Source: Micrasema longulum (lineage: Eukaryota > Arthropoda > Insecta > Trichoptera > Brachycentridae). From it: a DNA stretch of 64,000 nt. The stretch covers positions 1 through 64,000 of the forward strand of contig JAGVSM010004247.1 in the NCBI GenBank assembly GCA_022494885.1. Reading direction: 5' to 3'. Shown in pieces: positions 20,150 to 30,489 of the stretch (positions within the stretch are counted from its first letter, which is position 1; every line of letters starts with the position of its first letter). A program made the translations under genes and the position numbers. The notes below the pieces were generated by a model, which was not told the DNA's origin, did not search any database, and saw only the letters and a list, made by a program, of their open reading frames with translations.

Positions 20150-20362
20150 CGTCTGCAAAAAGAATGCCATATTTGAATTTTTTTTTTTTTATGTTTTGGA
20201 ATTCAACCATAAACAAGTACCTACTTAAATTCAATATTTTTTGAATATCAGCAATTTTTATTTTTTGAATTTAATCACGAAAACAAGTACCTAGATGATT
20301 TTTTTTTCCAAGATGATAGCAGGCAAGCCTACGTTCGGGCAGGACAACGTCTATTGGGTCCG
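20150..20362 (+). mobile_element. Helitron 3' portion
   Basis: Resumes the Helitron interrupted by LINE N (caaaaagaatgccatatttg) and ends with the terminal hairpin region (acgttcgggcaggacaacg). The final tetranucleotide is CTTG instead of CTAG, so this end is probably defective. Confidence 0.65.
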
Positions 20363-20629
20363 CTTGTAATAGATATTATTAAAATACCTACATTAGTGTG
20401 ACTGGCATTGCACGCGCCAATAGCCAACAGCACTTGGCCTGTCTATTATTGGCCGTGGTACAACTTTACCGCACCAAGATCTGATCCAGCCATTGAAGCC
20501 ATTATGCATGCGATGGTTGCTATCTTTATGTTATTGCGCTATTAGGAAAGTTTCTATAAATTACTATTAAGAAATCAACGCTGGCGTGTTGAGATACGTT
20601 TTTCCGTAACTAACCAAACAAGCCCCGTC

Positions 20630-21107
20630 ATTGACATATCAATACATGTTCTCATATTTGCAGATGATATGAAAATATTCAAAGAGATAAAAAACATTAA
20701 CGATTGTAACATTTTGTCCATATAATTTGTCAAAATTAAACATCTGGTGCCAACAAAATAAATTGCGACTCAATATAAGCAAATGTCAAGCTATGAGATT
20801 CTATAAAATAAAAAATCCGATTCTATTTAATTACATGTTAAATCAAATTAAAATTACTGATATTTCTACCGTGAGCGATCTGGGTGTTTTGTTCGATTCA
20901 AAATCATTATTTAAAGAGCACATTATTAAAATATCTAACAAAGCTGTAAAATTATTAGGATTTATACTTAGAACCGGAAAAGATTTTAATAATATAAACA
21001 CATTAAAATATCTTTACACATCTCTAGTTAGAAGCCAACTAGATTATAATTCTCCAATATGGTCACCTTATCAAATCACTTTATCAGATTCTATTTTAAA
21101 TGAAATA
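20630..21107 (+). pseudogene. CR1/Jockey-type LINE RT fragment
   Basis: Encodes FADDMKIFKEIKN (the catalytic motif-C region, about 20659-20697), a stop, then an ORF from 20727: LNISKCQAMRF, VSDLGVLFDSKS, KLLGFILRTGKDF, YLYTSLVRSQLDYNSPIWSPY. This is the C-terminal half of the RT plus thumb of a CR1/Jockey-type LINE. It is cut at 21107 by the insertion of an RTE-like copy whose 3' tail abuts it. Confidence 0.75.
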
Positions 21108-22130
21108 ATAAACAAACCATCACCCCGTTACCCCGTAGGGTTAGGCACAGAGGATAGAACGCCATATCACTCTGTCTTGCATACAGACCTCGCTTCCTCT
21201 ACATTCATACATCTTCTCATGCACGCACGCCGATTATTCCTACTCCTGACTGACATGTCCATCTTAAGTATTTGATGGACTCGATCGTGCCATGTCTTTC
21301 TCGGTCTTCCTCGTTTTGTGCATCCATCAACATTCGCATCGTAGATCCTTTTGCCGTTCTTTCGCTGTCCATTCGCTCTACATGTCCAAACCGACGCAGC
21401 ACCCCTTTCTTGATTCTGTCGATAATGCATGTCTCGGCCTTACACAGTTCACGGATCTCGACATTTGTGCACCTATCATACATCGCTTTACCACACATTC
21501 GCCTGAGGGATCGCATCTCGACAGCATTTAACATACTTTCATCATGATTTTTCCAATTTCATACTTCGCTCCCATACATTAGAGTTGGCACTAGAACTCC
21601 ATTGTGAACTGCTAGTTTAGCCTCCCGCGATAAACATTTGTTGCCCAAGTAGATTTCAGTGCACCGTTCACCCTGTTCCCGGCACTCACCCTCCTTTCCA
21701 TCCCTAGTAAACATACTTCCCAGATGCACAAATTCTTCTACCTGATTCTCCGTCCACACTGAGAATCTCCGTCCGCACTGATCTCACATTTAGTTTTTTT
21801 TTTTTTTTTAACCAAATATAAATATTTGCGTTTTTATGATTTACCCAAATATTTAATTTTTAGGGCCATTTTCAACGAGTTGTAAATAACTCACTATTAC
21901 AAAATATAAATAAATTTGGAGCAGAGTGGGATTCGAACTAGCCACAGGACCACAACCCGATTTATTATATTTTTATCCCTTTCAAAACCCGTCACTTTCG
22001 ATTTATCAACATTCATTAGCGAATCGCCTTTCTTGCATACATCGTAGACTTTTGTTACCGAGAATTGCGGGTCTTCTTTGCTGCTAGCAAGAAGCACGGC
22101 AGCATCAGCAGTCACAGTCAGCTGCAGAAT
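21108..22130 (-). pseudogene. RTE-like LINE fragment, split by a SINE (copy D)
   Basis: The minus strand has an RT piece with DAAVLLASSKEDPQ (motif C, with YADD degraded to TADA-like) at about 22035-22120. After a SINE at 21792-21963 it continues VEEFVHLGSMFTRDG, LVPTLMYGSEV, EMRSLRRMCGKAMYD and GRPRKTWHD. The 3' end has a short GTTT-like tail at about 21108-21117. Frame shifts are present. It truncates the LINE at 20630-21107. Confidence 0.8.
21792..21963 (-). mobile_element. tRNA-derived SINE, copy 2, inside an RTE-like LINE
   Basis: Contains gtgggattcgaac (reverse B box) and the body ccattttcaacgagttgtaa shared with copy 3, with the A tail seen as a T run at 21795-21809. About 30 bases between the boxes are missing compared with copies 1 and 4. 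RTE coding sequence flanks both sides. Confidence 0.75.
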
Positions 22131-22399
22131 CACAATAAATAAATGAATTAAAACAATAACAAGATCCATAAATAAAAATCCACGAGATAATTGACGTTAC
22201 GCACAGATTACGTGCCGTATTTTATGAATATTTCTGTCACCATTTCTTATTTATAAGTAAAGAATTTCCTAACGATAATGATCCATGAAACCGCCATTTT
22301 ATTTCATTTACCGAAACGCGGCGTAGAAATGGCTCTTCTCATTGTATTTTTATTACTCTTTAACCTAAAAATAAAACATTGAAATTTCGGCAGCAATTG

Positions 22400-23665
22400 A
22401 ACGCTTTTTATTTAGGCTTTATTTGGTAATAGGGAAATATCACGTTTTTTTTACATTTTTAAAGTAATAAGAGTCTTTGAAATACTGTCTAGCAAAAACA
22501 AAAATGGCTACTTAATAGTAGCACAAAAAGTATTTTTAAATTTGCAATTTTGAATTCCGGCAAAAACGGTCATTTCATTGGCCACGCCCCTAATACGTCA
22601 CGATTCATGTTAATTTTTAACTTTGTTCTAAAACGTTGAAATTTTTATAAAACATCGTCATGAATCTTGACGTCACAATCAGAAAGTTCAGTGGTTTTTT
22701 TTATGTTAACAGACTATTAAACAAAGCCAAATTTTAATTTTAATATATCGTATTATCAGCGCTACGATTTCTAAAAGTTTTGTAATTCTGAAATAACTCC
22801 GCTTGCGACGTCAGAGGTTCTTTTCCGCTTATTCTCATTCAGTTCTTCCTATTGGTCAATCCATGGCAAGCAAACCGAAAATCTTCTATAGCTCTCATAT
22901 CATAGGCTGATTCATATGAACCAGTGACATCATTCAAAGTAATTCGAAACAACACTATAACGTAGGCAAAAAGGTCCATTACCTTTTGCCAGAATCGTGG
23001 AAAGACGGGAGTGTTGTCAAGTTACGGAAGGTGTTGACCTCGCTCTTTCGTGACATTGGTCGTAGGGAGTCAGAAAAGTTGATGCATGCCACGGATTGGA
23101 GAACCTTACTGGATGTCAAAAATATAATATAAAAAATAAAGAATAATTTAAAAAATATATATTTATAGATGACAACCATGAAGTTTCGCATAAATAAATT
23201 GTCTATGTTTTATGAATGTATGTATGTGTATGCGCATGGGTGTATGTACGTGTGTGTGTATGTACATGTGTATATATGTGTATATTTATATATACATGTG
23301 TGTATATATGTGTATGTCTGTATGTATATGAATCAAAATGTGTATCCGAATAAGTTTATATTTTGTTTGTCTGTGCTCTATATTAATTTGTTAACTATTA
23401 TAATATATAGAAATGTAATTGCCTAGCTTGGAACGGGGTATGTACCCTTGTTAGCTGGGCAAAGTGAATATGGAATTGTATTTTGATAAAGAGTGTGAAT
23501 AAATAAATAAATAAATTCAGCTTTTATTTTAAATTTTTTTTTCTTTTTTCGGACATTTTCAGGAAACTTTGCCGCACAAATTTATGCTGTAATTTTTACC
23601 GCGCGCAAGAAAACATTTATTGCATTCAATTTCCCGTAGGGCTGAAGTTCCTCTTTATCATTACC
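22400..23665 (+). repeat. Dispersed repeat Q, copy 3, split by a LINE end
   Basis: 22400-22944 carries the left part (atcagcgctacgatttctaa, gacgtcagaggttcttttcc, atgaaccagtgacatcattc). 23516-23665 carries the right part (ttcaggaaactttgccgc, aatttcccgtagggctgaag). The intervening LINE is absent in Q copy 2. No ORF. Confidence 0.6.
22945..23515 (+). mobile_element. LINE 3' end with long hairpin
   Basis: A frame at 22977-23129 (YLLPESWKDGSVVKLRKVL...ending DVKNII and stop) looks like a LINE ORF2 C-terminus. A GT/TA-rich stretch follows, then a long hairpin (23421-23460, outer stem GCC-AGCT/AGCTGGGC, inner GGGTA/TACCC), then four AAAT units to 23515. Confidence 0.6.
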
Positions 23666-23819
23666 AAACATGTCGCATTTTTCTATTGTATTTAAAAAAA
23701 GTTTTGTTTGAAAACATTTCTATTTCATTCCACAATATCCATTTGGATTTTGAAAATATAATTAATTATTCTAAATCAATTTCATATATTTCTATCGGTA
23801 TTCGTAGTATGTGATATTT

Positions 23820-24100
23820 TCTTATAATATAAATTGATTTAACTCTTAGCGATGTATCCTTAAGGATACATATTTTTATGTATTTAAATATGTATATGTG
23901 TGTATGTGTGTATGTATATGTAACAAAATGTGTATACGAGTAAGTTTATATTTGATTAGTCAGTGCTTTCTATTGACTTGTAAACTATTATCATGTATTA
24001 AAATGTAATTGCCTAACTTGGGACGGGGTATGTACCCTTGTTAGCTGGGCAAAGTGAACACAACATTGATGATAAAATATATAAATAAATAAATATAACT
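23820..24100 (+). mobile_element. Second copy of the same LINE 3' end
   Basis: Repeats the 23215-23515 sequence with divergence, including the long hairpin (24011-24050; inner stem GGGTA/TACCC identical) and an AAAT tail (24078-24097). No coding part is retained. Confidence 0.6.
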
Positions 24101-24127
24101 AAAATCACCTCGCAATAAAACATCATT

Positions 24128-24420
24128 CCATTTCCGCTTCCTAATTGGAGCATATGTTGTCTACGATGATCCTCCAAGCATCTCTGTCGGCTGCCAGCTC
24201 CTGTGCATCCTCACAAGTCAGGTTCGCGTCCCGTAGTTCTGACACGAACGGCCGACGAACAGTCAGCAGTGGACGTCCAGGACGCCGAGAACCTGATGTC
24301 TTGTAAAGTAGACGAGCGTGGTTAAGGCCCTCAAAAGGCATCCGCAGCACGTGGCCAAGCATCGCCTCAGCTTGACGACAGTTGTTTGCTGCGTCCGTTC
24401 TTTTATCACTTTATTCCTTA
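24128..24420 (-). pseudogene. RTE-like LINE C-terminus, second family
   Basis: The minus-strand ORF 24141-24362 reads MLGHVLRMPFEGL, RRPGRPLLTVRRPF, LRDANLTCEDAQELAADRDAW. The GHVLRM, GRP and AxDRxxW blocks are the C-terminal signature of RTE-like ORFs, distinct from copies A-I. Upstream the frame is broken. A related scrap lies at 44.5-44.7 kb. Confidence 0.65.
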
Positions 24421-24974
24421 CAAATTTAAACCACCGCACCCAAAATTCTTCTGCGACACATATTCTTAAAACTAAACGCAACAAATCATTGGTAAAATCA
24501 TAATTCCATACAATTATCATAACTATACGAAACAGATTTCACTACGTAACTGGTGACCCTGACGTGATATCATTTTTAACATAAATGATTACACCACATT
24601 TAAAAAAAAAAAAAAAAATATTAAAGAAGGTAAAAAAAACATGAACAGAAAATATAAAAGGACAAATAATGAAACCCACTAAACCGCTTTACCGGCTTGT
24701 CAGCAGGTTTCTTATTTTTCCTTTACAAAGAAAAACGTTAGAGAAATTATATAAATTTAAAAAGTAATATAAACATTATTATGAACTAAAAGCATACCTT
24801 ATTTTCACACAAAATTTATTTATAAAAAATAAAATAGATGACATTAAATGATAATCAATATAAAGCTTTGTTACACATTAACCATTTAATTTGTTTTTTC
24901 TTAAAATCTTTGTCAACATTTTCTTTTAATTTTAACAAATGTAATGTATTGTGGAGACCAATAGAAAGGTCAGA

Positions 24975-25325
24975 ATTAACATATTAAAACAGAGATGAAG
25001 AACATTTAAGAGAAGGCAACATAGAAGTCTAGGTATCTACAGGGCTTATGACCTGTCAATGGCTGGTTTAAGTGGCCACTTTACACACTGTGTAGCATTC
25101 ACCATTCTGCCTATATTTATACATCCATATTCCTTCAATTCTTTCATCTGTTGATGTTTGTAAAGTTACAGAGCTGAAACCTTTATTTATATATATTTAT
25201 TCCATATTACCTTATGTTAAATGTTCTTCATCTCTGTTGTAATATGTTAATATAAACAGCTCCCCAGGGAGTTGAATCCAGTCCTTGTCTACAAAAATTT
25301 TGACAAACTCAAAATATTGTTGAAG
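24975..25325 (-). repeat. R1 repeat, inverted arrangement
   Basis: 24975-25195 is the R1 body in reverse with the shared core (acagggcttatgacctgtca, ggccactttacacactgtgt). From 25203 the arm runs forward (atctctgttgtaatatgtta, ctccccagggagttgaatcc) to 25325. Arms therefore lie on both sides in opposite sense. Confidence 0.65.
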
Positions 25326-25639
25326 GTCAGAATTGACTGCTTTAATTGATCACACTACACACCGTGAGGCAGATTTATGCTCAGCTATCATTTGGTGTTT
25401 TTCCAAAAAAATATTTTCGGATCAATGCCGACATGGGGTATTGAACCCGAACTTTATACCCAGTCCGTCACTGTTATATTGCCTAACGGAGATTATTAAG
25501 AGCAATGCCTTGCCTTATCGAATCGTGAACAACTTCTAATCAAAATCTCAACCAACCGACGCCGACGTCCGTAAACCGGATCACTAAGATTTTATTATTT
25601 TGTCATGTTTAGATCCAACAAATAATACATAATTTTTCA

Positions 25640-25838
25640 TCAATGTTCTAAGTATGTCCAAATGTTTGTACACAGGCTGGACTGCCTCCCTTGCGAGCTA
25701 TTTAGATCGAAATTTGTCGCAACAGAGAGGGAAAACATTTTTGAGAAGAAAATATGTTTTCTAGGCATTTACAGGACTGTAATTGGCTGGTTTAAGTGAT
25801 CACTTCATACACTTAGTAACATTCACCATTCTGTCGAC
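25640..25838 (-). repeat. R2 repeat, partial
   Basis: Contains gtatgtccaaatgtttgta, gcaacagagagggaaaac, the core tttacaggactgtaattgg and acattcaccattctg. Same layout as R1 with diverged arms. Confidence 0.55.
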
Positions 25839-25910
25839 TTTCGTAAAAAAAAAACCGCAAACCTTTTGCGAAGATATAATTTTTGTATTTAACTACTAAC
25901 CGACTTTTTA

Positions 25911-25953
25911 CGTCTACCGGTTTCGAGTCGTACTCTTCTCTTCGTCAGGACTG
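25911..25953 (-). ncRNA. Hammerhead-like motif HH2
   Basis: The minus strand reads CTGACGA, a 17-base insert, GAAA, CCGG, TA. These are the conserved hammerhead core strands with a very short palindromic helix III. Helix II keeps only GAG/CTC; inner pairs are lost relative to the motif at 42546. Short-stem hammerheads are known from Penelope-like retroelements. Likely a decayed copy. Confidence 0.45.
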
Positions 25954-26267
25954 CAAATAAGAAAATACACTATCACCTTAGCCGTCACCGTAGTATACAA
26001 AGTATTTTTTAAAAAAAGAGTTAAAGGGGCTGCAAACACCACCATGTTCGAACATGCACTAAAATCAGGTTAATAATATTTAGTGATATGTCGCAAAATT
26101 TGTGAGGGAGGGGTTAGGAAAGGTAGGGGCTTAGTGGCGGAAGGTTACACGATTGGTTAATTTGTATAAATTTTATATTTGAAGCTCTGACCTTGGTTAT
26201 TCATTTTAATAAAATAAATAAACAACTTTGTTTTTAATGGCAATTTTTTTTTCCCCAGACTGGTTTT

Positions 26268-26420
26268 AAAGTTAACAAGCTTCTTTTTCAAAATTCGATC
26301 TACATTGAAAAAACTAAAAGAAACTTTAAAATTAGAGTAAAAGAACAGTTAAGGTGCCTTAATAATATTTTTTCTGAATTCGCAAACCATCTGATAGTAA
26401 AAAATAAAAAAATTCAATAG
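26268..26420 (+). pseudogene. Possible Penelope-like GIY-YIG endonuclease scrap
   Basis: Fifty codons to a stop at 26418-26420. The stretch IYIEKTKRNFKIRVKEQ followed by SEFANHLIVKN resembles the GIY-YIG nuclease domain of Penelope-like elements (YIGxTxRxxxxRxxEH ... SxxAxHL). The conserved Gly of YIG is Glu here and no RT is adjacent. A hammerhead-like motif 0.3 kb away fits this family, though in the opposite orientation. Confidence 0.4.
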
Positions 26421-26804
26421 ACACTGGATTAAAAGTTCTTCGTAATAAGGGATGCGCCATCGCCAATCCCTTATTTTATAAATATTATAAATAATAATTA
26501 TTGAATAAATGTTTAATTATTCAATTTTTCTCAGAAGTCGATTCATTGAATATCTTCTTGAAACTGGGCTAGTGAGTGAGGAGCGAGGATAGGAGAGTCA
26601 GAGACAATAGAAGCTTCCGTTTCTTGAGATTTGATACACATCGATAAATACTATTTATTGGCTTGGGATAGGCAGACGAAGTCGTTCAAGCGAATTGGGA
26701 TTAATGGCATAGTGACATAACGTCGCTTTAGTTCGTTTTTGTCCAACAGACCATAAAAAAATTTGAGGAACTTCAGCCCTACGGGAAATTCGATACAATA
26801 AATA

Positions 26805-27603
26805 CTGTACCTCAGAGGCAGACGGTTGCAAATCCAAATGTCAAATGTTCAACAATAGCCTAAAGAATCGATTTTGATCGAAACTTTCTTTCAGTGATTT
26901 CTAATCATTCAGAACATTAATTTGTATTTTCAGTATCTTAATATCTTACTGTAGTAGCATTTTATTTTTATCAAATAAAGAAAACATAGATAAACTAACT
27001 GTATTACAAAATAAAGCCTTTAGAATCATTTTGAAAAAAAACAGATATACGAGGGTAAAGTCGATGGTAAATGAAATGAAATTATTAAAATATAAACAAA
27101 GAATATTTTACAATACAATGATATTTGTTCATAAAATTATAAACTCTAATAAAAAAACAGAATTTTGGAAAAAATTGATCGGAACCAGCATGAACACAAT
27201 CACAATACTAGAGAAAAGAACAAAATTAGACTTCCATTTAGGAAAAAGGCAGTCACAAAATTCAATTTTATTTAAAGCAATTAAAAGTATTACGAAATGG
27301 AAAAAAATATTTATGAAGAAAAAAAACATATCAAAATTTAAAATAATGGTCAAGACATATGTGATAAACAATTTATAAATTAAATATATTTGCAATGTTA
27401 TTATTAGAACACACATAACAATATGTATGATATGTGTGCCCTACTTTAAGATTTAAATAAAAATAAAAAAAATACATTGGTTCTTTCACTGTAAGACTTA
27501 GATTTAGATTTCTTTAAAATCAATAGACATGATAATAAACTTGATATTAACATTGACATTTCATCAAATTCTGGATTTGCATCCGTCTGCCTCTGAGGTA
27601 CAG
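26805..27603. mobile_element. 0.8-kb transposon with 31-bp terminal inverted repeats
   Basis: The left end ctgtacctcagaggcagacg at 26805 is repeated in reverse complement at the right end, 27573-27603, with 30 of 31 positions identical. The trinucleotide aat may be duplicated at the edges. The interior has no transposase; most of it is a + strand LINE fragment. A non-autonomous DNA transposon, superfamily not assigned. Confidence 0.7.
26930..27470 (+). mobile_element. CR1/Jockey-type LINE 3' end inside the transposon
   Basis: The frame is open from before 26948 to a stop near 27376: ISYCSSILFLSNKENIDKL, LQNKAFRIILKKNRYT, QRIFYNTMIFVHKIINSN. This is the post-RT region of CR1/Jockey-type ORF2, unusually well preserved here (115 residues from the first Met at 27031). 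A hairpin CACACATA/TATGTGTG (27410-27438) precedes the A-rich tail, 27451-27472. Confidence 0.7.
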
Positions 27604-28119
27604 AATGTTTTCTTGCGCGCTGTAAAAATTGGAGCATTAAGGTGATTCTAAATGAAAATATCAAAGTAATTATTCGTAGATGGCGTTTTTATAATTTTTT
27701 ATTGAAAATTGCCGTTTTTACGTATATTTTCAATAGAAATTTTACGAAACTTGGTTTGCGGAAACTTTTTGTTGTATTAATTGTAACAAATACTATAACG
27801 ATATATTTTAGGCCCTTTTCACAAAATGGTGTACCAAGCAAAAAATAACTTATGTTATTTTTTGTATATTTTTAGACCACTTTGATGTCTGAAAAAATAA
27901 AAAACCTCATACATCATCTGCCCACGCTAACGGAGAAGACTGTAGAACGATAACGACTTGCTCTCAAATTTTAGAGACTAAGAATTATCCAAAACTTTCA
28001 CAAATCGGGAACGTAAAACAATATTTCGACATTGTAAAAAATCGGAAATCGATTCGATAAATAGTTTAGTGTCCCAAATGGTAACATTACCATTTAGTAT
28101 GTTAAATGAGGTAGAATTT

Positions 28120-28350
28120 TTTCAAATTCAGGATTATGGATATTCGAGCGTTTACAGGGCTTATGACCTGTCATTGGCTGGGGGGTTAAGTGGCCACTTT
28201 ACGTACTACAACATTCCCCATTCCGCTTATTAGCGAATATCGACACAGGTAACATTTTTGATTTTTGTATATATGTTATTAAATGAGAAACCATTCACGA
28301 GCGTGTTGGAGCGCCATCTATGTATTGATATTGAAGTTACGTATTTTTAA
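28120..28350 (+). repeat. R4 repeat
   Basis: The core acagggcttatgacctgtca is flanked by ggatattcgagcg and, about 90 bases on, tagcgaatat, which can pair. Copies at 39.1-39.3 (reverse) and 44.9-45.1 kb. Shares only the core with R1-R3. Confidence 0.65.
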
Positions 28351-28778
28351 TTAGCATATTACTTTATCTATGTATTTAAGACTCTTCCGAGTTAAATTAA
28401 GTACTAGTAATCGCCTGCAGATGACTCTGCAATTTATTTTTTGGGAGAAATCCAGATTTGCGTATGTACAAAATACACGTACCAAAAATAATGTTGATTA
28501 AATAAACAGTTAACTCTAAAATCTAATCCAATCTTTGGTTATTTATAATAAAGGCAATGTCAAAAAATTAATAATTTTAACAAAAATAGAGACGCCGCAC
28601 TGCCTGAATACACGGAACGGTATTTCTAAATGCCTGACGGGATTTCAGGTCATCTTTTGTTCAAGATTCCGTACGCTTTCAATCATTTGTACGAATATGT
28701 ATGAATAATGTGTTACTTAACTTTGTGATAAAATACAGCCATTTTGAATATATTGTACAATTTTCTCAACATATTTAT

Positions 28779-28978
28779 TACTACTGCCATCACGCCATTT
28801 CCCTATTGGGGTATATGTATATATGTTTGGATAATTTATATAGCGCCATTTTTTGTGAAAATCACCTCAAGGGCGCAAGAATGGACCGCCACACACGTCT
28901 ATCCTGGCATACATTCCTAGCTTCTTCCACATTCGTACATCTTGTCATACATGCCCTTCGGTTCTGTCTGCTTTTATT
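28779..28978 (-). mobile_element. RTE-like LINE 3' end (copy E) carrying an L2-like tail
   Basis: Matches copy A at ggaccgccacacacgtctat, but a block with atagcgccattttttgtg (28811-28876) is inserted near the 3' end in place of about 9 bases. That block is the L2-like LINE terminus on the minus strand. Coding is limited to the last roughly 40 residues. Confidence 0.7.
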
Positions 28979-29098
28979 ATTATAATTATTATTATTTATT
29001 TTATTTAGTTCTATGATTAACATAGTCTAATATATATTTTCAACACAATATTTACATCTATACTTATTCTAACATTTTTTATCACTATTATACACTTA

Positions 29099-29226
29099 TA
29101 CCCGTATGCAGAGACAAACCTTAAGGTGAGGAAGTACATTCTATTGTCTTCACCCTCGGGTTATTCTCTGCATTTGAAATTCGAATGTGCTTTCCTCACC
29201 TTAAGTTTTGTCTCTGCATACGGGTA
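29099..29226. mobile_element. 128-bp MITE with long terminal inverted repeats
   Basis: The left end tacccgtatgcagagacaaa (from 29099) and the right end (to 29226) are inverted repeats of about 43-45 bases with two substitutions and one indel. TTA flanks both sides (29096-29098 and 29227-29229), a possible 3-bp target-site duplication of the TWA type used by PIF/Harbinger elements. No coding capacity. Confidence 0.75.
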
Positions 29227-29384
29227 TTAATATCCTAAATTATATTATTCACTGTTTCATATGTACATTTTCATTAATTATATTCACTATTTATACTATA
29301 TATTACCTAATATTTTTCACATATATACTTTTTACATTTAATTTTAATATTTTGAGTTTGTCCAAATTTTTGATTAATTTACAA

Positions 29385-29604
29385 AATATAAATCACGATC
29401 TGAACCCGGCAATTCTTTGCTAATGCTAGATTTCAGTATATTTGTTTATTTATGTTAATTTTTGTGCACACAGTGCTATGTTAGTATAATACAATGATAT
29501 CATTACAAAAAACATTTAAGTTTGGAAGTGAAAAATTTTGATGGAAGTTCATTGTAATTTACTATATAAATAAAAGAAATATAAAAATAAAATACTTAAA
29601 CTCA
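29385..29604. repeat. Second copy of the 1719-2023 segment (empty site)
   Basis: Same order and near-identical sequence as 1719-2023, reading cacacagtgctatgttagta across the point where the first copy carries the L2-like tail. Its right edge is again the R1 repeat. Confidence 0.75.
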
Positions 29605-29998
29605 TTAAAATAGCAACAATATTTTGAGTTTGTCCAAATTTTTGTAGACAAGAACTGGATTCAACTCCCTGGGGAGCTGTTTATATTAACATATTACATA
29701 AGAGATGAAGAACATTTAAGAGAAGGAACAAATTCAAAATATTGTTGATAAATTACCTGGTCCATGAAGAAGTATAGAAATTGAAAAAAATAACATTTTC
29801 AGGCGTTGCCTAGTATGTTGGTGAAATAATTCAATTAGATGAATCTCACCCGTATAAATAAAGGTTTCAGCTCTTTAACTTCACAAACATCAACAGATGA
29901 AAGAATTTAAGGAATATAGATGTTCAAAAATAGGCAGAATGGTGAATGTTACACAGTGTGTAAAGTAGCCACTTAAACCACCCATTGTCAGTGAATTA
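29605..29998 (+). repeat. R1 repeat, inverted arrangement
   Basis: The arm caacaatattttgagtttg and following bases are joined near 29725 to a forward body (ttcaaaatattgttgataaa onward). It ends abruptly inside the core at about 29998, where Helitron sequence begins. Confidence 0.65.
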
Positions 29999-30410
29999 AA
30001 GTAGGTACCTTAGTACTTGTTTATGTTTGAATTCCTAAACCAAAAATAATTCATTTTCAAATATACAATTCTTTTAGCAAATGTCAAACTCTGCTCAGGG
30101 GTGCACTTTAGTTAGAAATGCGATTTTCAAAAATGTATCGAATGTCAGTTGATATTATTTTATTTTTACCAAAAATTCAGTAAAAAGAAAAAAATGGGTA
30201 GAAATTATAAGGAATTCAATGGAATAATCTGATTGAGATCCATAAAAAGCGAATGTTAGTAAACTTCAAAAACAGTTTTTTTTTTAAAACAAAAAAATAA
30301 CATCCGTCCATTTTTTTGTACACGCCTTCTCGGCGAACGCAACCCTGGTAATGGATAAAAAAAACATTTACGCTGCTAACTTTTTTGTACTTAATAAATT
30401 GAAGATTTTA
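29999..30410 (-). mobile_element. Helitron interior, reverse orientation
   Basis: Minus-strand match to about 7640-7990 of the intact Helitron (gttgcgttcgccgagaagg-like start; tataatttctacccattt). Both ends are missing. Confidence 0.55.
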
Positions 30411-30489
30411 TGAGCTATAAACCTTCTCGTGGCAAAGATAGATAAGCAACTAACTACACTCGCTCAGTATCAGGCACAGAAGAAACATT

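Larger units (their letters stand above)
26745..27650 (-). repeat. Dispersed repeat Q, copy 6, split by a transposon
   Basis: 26745-26804 (gaacttcagccctacggg) and 27604-27650 (aatgttttcttgcgcgctg) are adjacent in Q copies 2 and 3. Here they are separated by the inverted-repeat element 26805-27603. Confidence 0.65.

Noticed and set aside
23169..23426. 85-codon ORF on the + strand
   Set aside because: It is a translated GT/TA-rich low-complexity run (Tyr/Cys/Val/His repeats) in a LINE 3'UTR.
27129..27416. 95-codon minus-strand ORF
   Set aside because: Antisense shadow of the + strand LINE C-terminus at 26930-27378; hydrophobic composition comes from AT-rich sequence.
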